Source: Variovorax sp. CAN15 (GTDB lineage Bacteria > Pseudomonadota > Gammaproteobacteria > Burkholderiales > Burkholderiaceae_C). Taken from it: a stretch of 37,129 bases of DNA. A program made the position numbers and the translations under genes. Shown here in pieces: positions 35,421-37,129 of this stretch. Numbering within the stretch: position 1 is the first letter of the stretch; each line of letters opens with the position of its first letter. The stretch is from NCBI RefSeq assembly GCF_030462475.1, contig NZ_JASMRZ010000011.1:1-37129 (forward strand), in the 5' to 3' direction. The notes below the pieces were generated by a model that was given only the letters and a program-made list of their open reading frames with translations, did not search any database and was not told the DNA's origin.

Positions 35421-36362
35421 CTAGGCTTGCGCGAACGCGCGGCGCAGCTCGGCGGCACACAGCGCGACCGCCGCGTTGGCCTCGTCGAGCACCTTGCCCA
35501 TCGGCACGAAGCCGTGGATCTGCCGCTCGAAGCACACGTACACGGCGCTGTTGCCGGCGGCGGTGAGCGCCTCGGCATACGCGGCACCTTCGTCGCGCAG
35601 CGGGTCGTAGCCGGCGGTGAGCACCAGCGCGGGCGGCAGCTTCGAAAGATCGGGGTGCAGCAGCGGCGAGGCACGCCAGTCGAGGTCGTGCTTCGCGTCT
35701 GTGATGTAGTGGTCGTGGAAGTAGCGGATCGTGTCCGCCGTGAGCAGGTAGCCCTGCCCGTTGGCCTGGTGCGAGGCGTGGCCGCGCCGCATGTCGGTGG
35801 CGGGGTAGATCAGCAGCTGGTAGACGATGGGCAGGTCGCCCGCGTCGCGCGCGGCGATCGACACCACCGCCGCGAGGTTGCCGCCCGCGCTGTCTCCGCC
35901 CACCGCAAGGCGGCTCGCATCCAGCCCCAGCGTGGCGGCTTCGCGGCGCACCCAGCGGGTGGCGGCCAGCACGTCGTCGACGGCGGCGGGAAAGCGGTGC
36001 TCGGGGCCCATGCGGTAGTCCACCGCGACCACCGCGCAGCCCGCGCCGTTGGCCAGCTCGCGGCACAGCACGTCGTGCGTGTCGAGGTCGCCGATGACCC
36101 AGCCGCCGCCGTGGTAGTACACCAGCACCGGCAAAGGCCCAACGCCGGAGCCCATCGGCCGGTACAGGCGCACCGGGATGGTGCCGTGCGGCCCGTCGGC
36201 GGCGAGGTCGCGCACCTCGGCCACTTCGGGCGGCAGCGGCTGCGTGGCGGTGCGGCGCTCGCGGTAGAAGGCCCGCGCATCGGCGGGGGACAGGGTGTGC
36301 GTCGGCGGAATGCCGCGCGCCTCGATGAAGTCCAGCAGGGCGCGCGCCTGGGGATGCAGCAT
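35421..36362 (-). CDS. alpha/beta hydrolase of the hormone-sensitive-lipase family (esterase)
   Basis: The 313-residue esterase has the oxyanion motif HGGGW (84-88), nucleophile S158 in GGDSAGG, acid D253 (TAGYDPLRDE) and H283 (QIHGFVP). This family hydrolyses short and medium esters of fatty or aromatic acids. No signal peptide is seen, so it acts inside the cell. ATG 36362 has a GGAG site. It lies 110 bases before the AraC gene and may supply substrate to the ligase encoded in the same cluster. Confidence 0.92.
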   Translation of the reverse strand: MLHPQARALLDFIEARGIPPTHTLSPADARAFYRERRTATQPLPPEVAEVRDLAADGPHGTIPVRLYRPMGSGVGPLPVLVYYHGGGWVIGDLDTHDVLCRELANGAGCAVVAVDYRMGPEHRFPAAVDDVLAATRWVRREAATLGLDASRLAVGGDSAGGNLAAVVSIAARDAGDLPIVYQLLIYPATDMRRGHASHQANGQGYLLTADTIRYFHDHYITDAKHDLDWRASPLLHPDLSKLPPALVLTAGYDPLRDEGAAYAEALTAAGNSAVYVCFERQIHGFVPMGKVLDEANAAVALCAAELRRAFAQA

Positions 36363-36661
36363 GGTGTCTCCGGTAGATCTTGCGAGCGTCCAGTGTGGGA
36401 GGCATCGGGCGCCCGCGGTATCCGCATGCACCCGCCCCCCCGACCGGGCCCGGCAAGCCCCAGCACCATGCCCGCGCGCGCCAAGGCAAGGCTTGCGGAA
36501 ACTGGCTACATCTATCGCGGAGGCTCCTCCTCCGCAAGGCCCACGCGCCGGCATGGCTCGGGCCAGGGACACCGCGGAACCGGCTTTGCCGGGCCGCTGG
36601 TGTCGCCCCCGGCAGGGGGTTGGCGTAGCGACACGAAGTGCGCGAAGCCTGGGGGCCAGCT
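36363..36661. other. gene-free spacer between the esterase gene and purT
   Basis: The 299-base spacer has no convincing open frame. It holds REP-like copy 3 on the purT side and a small GCGGAGG/CCTCCGC palindrome at about 36518-36535. A promoter for the esterase operon probably lies here, but no clear -35/-10 pair could be picked out by eye. Confidence 0.6.
36568..36657 (+). repeat. REP-like extragenic palindrome, copy 3
   Basis: It has the same units in the same order as copy 2: ACACC/GGTGT, CCGGC/GCCGG, CCCCC/GGGGG and the core GCGTAGCGACACGAAGTGCG. The tail ends 4 bases from the purT stop codon. Confidence 0.8.
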
Positions 36662-37129
36662 CTACTTTCGGGGTTTCACACGCGAAGCGGCTTCCTTGGC
36701 CAGCTTGCGGGCGGTGTCGGTGTCGGCTGCATGCACGAGCGCCACGCCCATGCGGCGCCTGGTGAAGCTCTCGGGCTTGCCGAACAGGCGGATGTCGCTG
36801 CCGGGCACCCGCAGCGCATCGGCCACGCCGTCGAAGGCGATGCCGGTGGCGTCCACGCCGCCGTAGATCACCGCGCTGGCGCCCGGGCTCTTGAGCGACG
36901 TATCCACAGGCAGGCCAAGGATGGCGCGCGCATGCAGCTCGAACTCGTTCTGCCACTGGGTGGCCATGGTGACCATGCCGGTGTCGTGCGGGCGCGGGCT
37001 GACCTCGCTGAACCAGACCTCGTCGCCCTTCACGAAGAGCTCCACGCCGAACAGGCCCTGGCCGCCCAGGTCGGCCGTCACGGCCTGGGCGATCTGCTGC
37101 GCCTTCGCGAGCGCGGCGGGCGCCATGGG
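36662..37129 (-). CDS. purT: formate-dependent GAR transformylase PurT, C-terminal part (cut by window edge)
   Basis: The last 156 codons are visible; the frame continues past the right edge. PurT makes formyl-glycinamide ribonucleotide from formate and ATP in purine synthesis. The ATP-grasp block [33 protein letters not shown] is diagnostic, and the C-terminal RMGVALVHA domain is complete. The stop is TAG at 36662-36664, next to REP-like copy 3. Confidence 0.94.
   Translation of the reverse strand, partial: PMAPAALAKAQQIAQAVTADLGGQGLFGVELFVKGDEVWFSEVSPRPHDTGMVTMATQWQNEFELHARAILGLPVDTSLKSPGASAVIYGGVDATGIAFDGVADALRVPGSDIRLFGKPESFTRRRMGVALVHAADTDTARKLAKEAASRVKPRK

Overview
The window is a chromosomal segment of a GC-rich betaproteobacterium of the order Burkholderiales. 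The protein sequences look like Comamonadaceae, most likely Variovorax or a close relative. This rests on recognising the ribosomal proteins, the Liv-type transporter set, the extragenic palindromes and the codon bias; no database search was possible. No rRNA, tRNA, insertion sequence, prophage or CRISPR array was found.

Layout. (1) 1-2755: a divergent cytochrome pair, namely a cytochrome c' gene broken by an in-frame TAA and an intact cytochrome b561, then a GNAT acetyltransferase and a convergent peroxiredoxin. (2) 2832-15279, all on the minus strand: the translation superoperon. The str part is rpsL-rpsG-fusA-tuf-rpsJ. The S10 part is rplC-rplD-rplW-rplB-rpsS-rplV-rpsC-rplP-rpmC-rpsQ. The two are separated by a strong terminator after rpsJ, two genes for exported proteins (a putative zinc metalloprotease lipoprotein and a small exported protein), and a new sigma70-like promoter in front of rplC. 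(3) 15492-19359, minus strand: hemJ, a VanZ-family membrane protein, a thioredoxin-like [2Fe-2S] ferredoxin, an alpha/beta hydrolase and a D,D-carboxypeptidase. hemJ is preceded by a 340-base region with a minus-strand promoter, an intrinsic terminator and a competing hairpin: an attenuator or small RNA candidate. (4) 19702-21913, plus strand: hemB and a CorA-family transporter. (5) 21996-23961: two small exported paralogues with internal repeats, and a divergent LysR regulator. A 22-base motif recurs upstream of both paralogues. (6) 24032-27310: dienelactone hydrolase, a DsbA-family isomerase, an SDR oxidoreductase, a MarC-family protein and an EVE-domain protein. (7) 27478-36362, minus strand: a carboxylate or amino-acid uptake cluster reading esterase, AraC regulator, livH, livM, livG, a large fold-back element, livF, acyl-CoA ligase and periplasmic binding protein. 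(8) 36662-37129: the C-terminal part of purT, cut by the window edge.

How the parts fit. Regions 2 to 4 are housekeeping (translation, heme, wall trimming). Region 7 looks like one catabolic unit: hydrolyse an ester, import the acid with a Liv-type ABC transporter, and activate it as a CoA thioester. The features most worth a second look are the hemJ leader, the insertion that splits rpsJ from rplC, the LysR and paralogue module with its shared motif, the palindromic repeats that sit against stop codons, and the nonsense codon in cytochrome c'.
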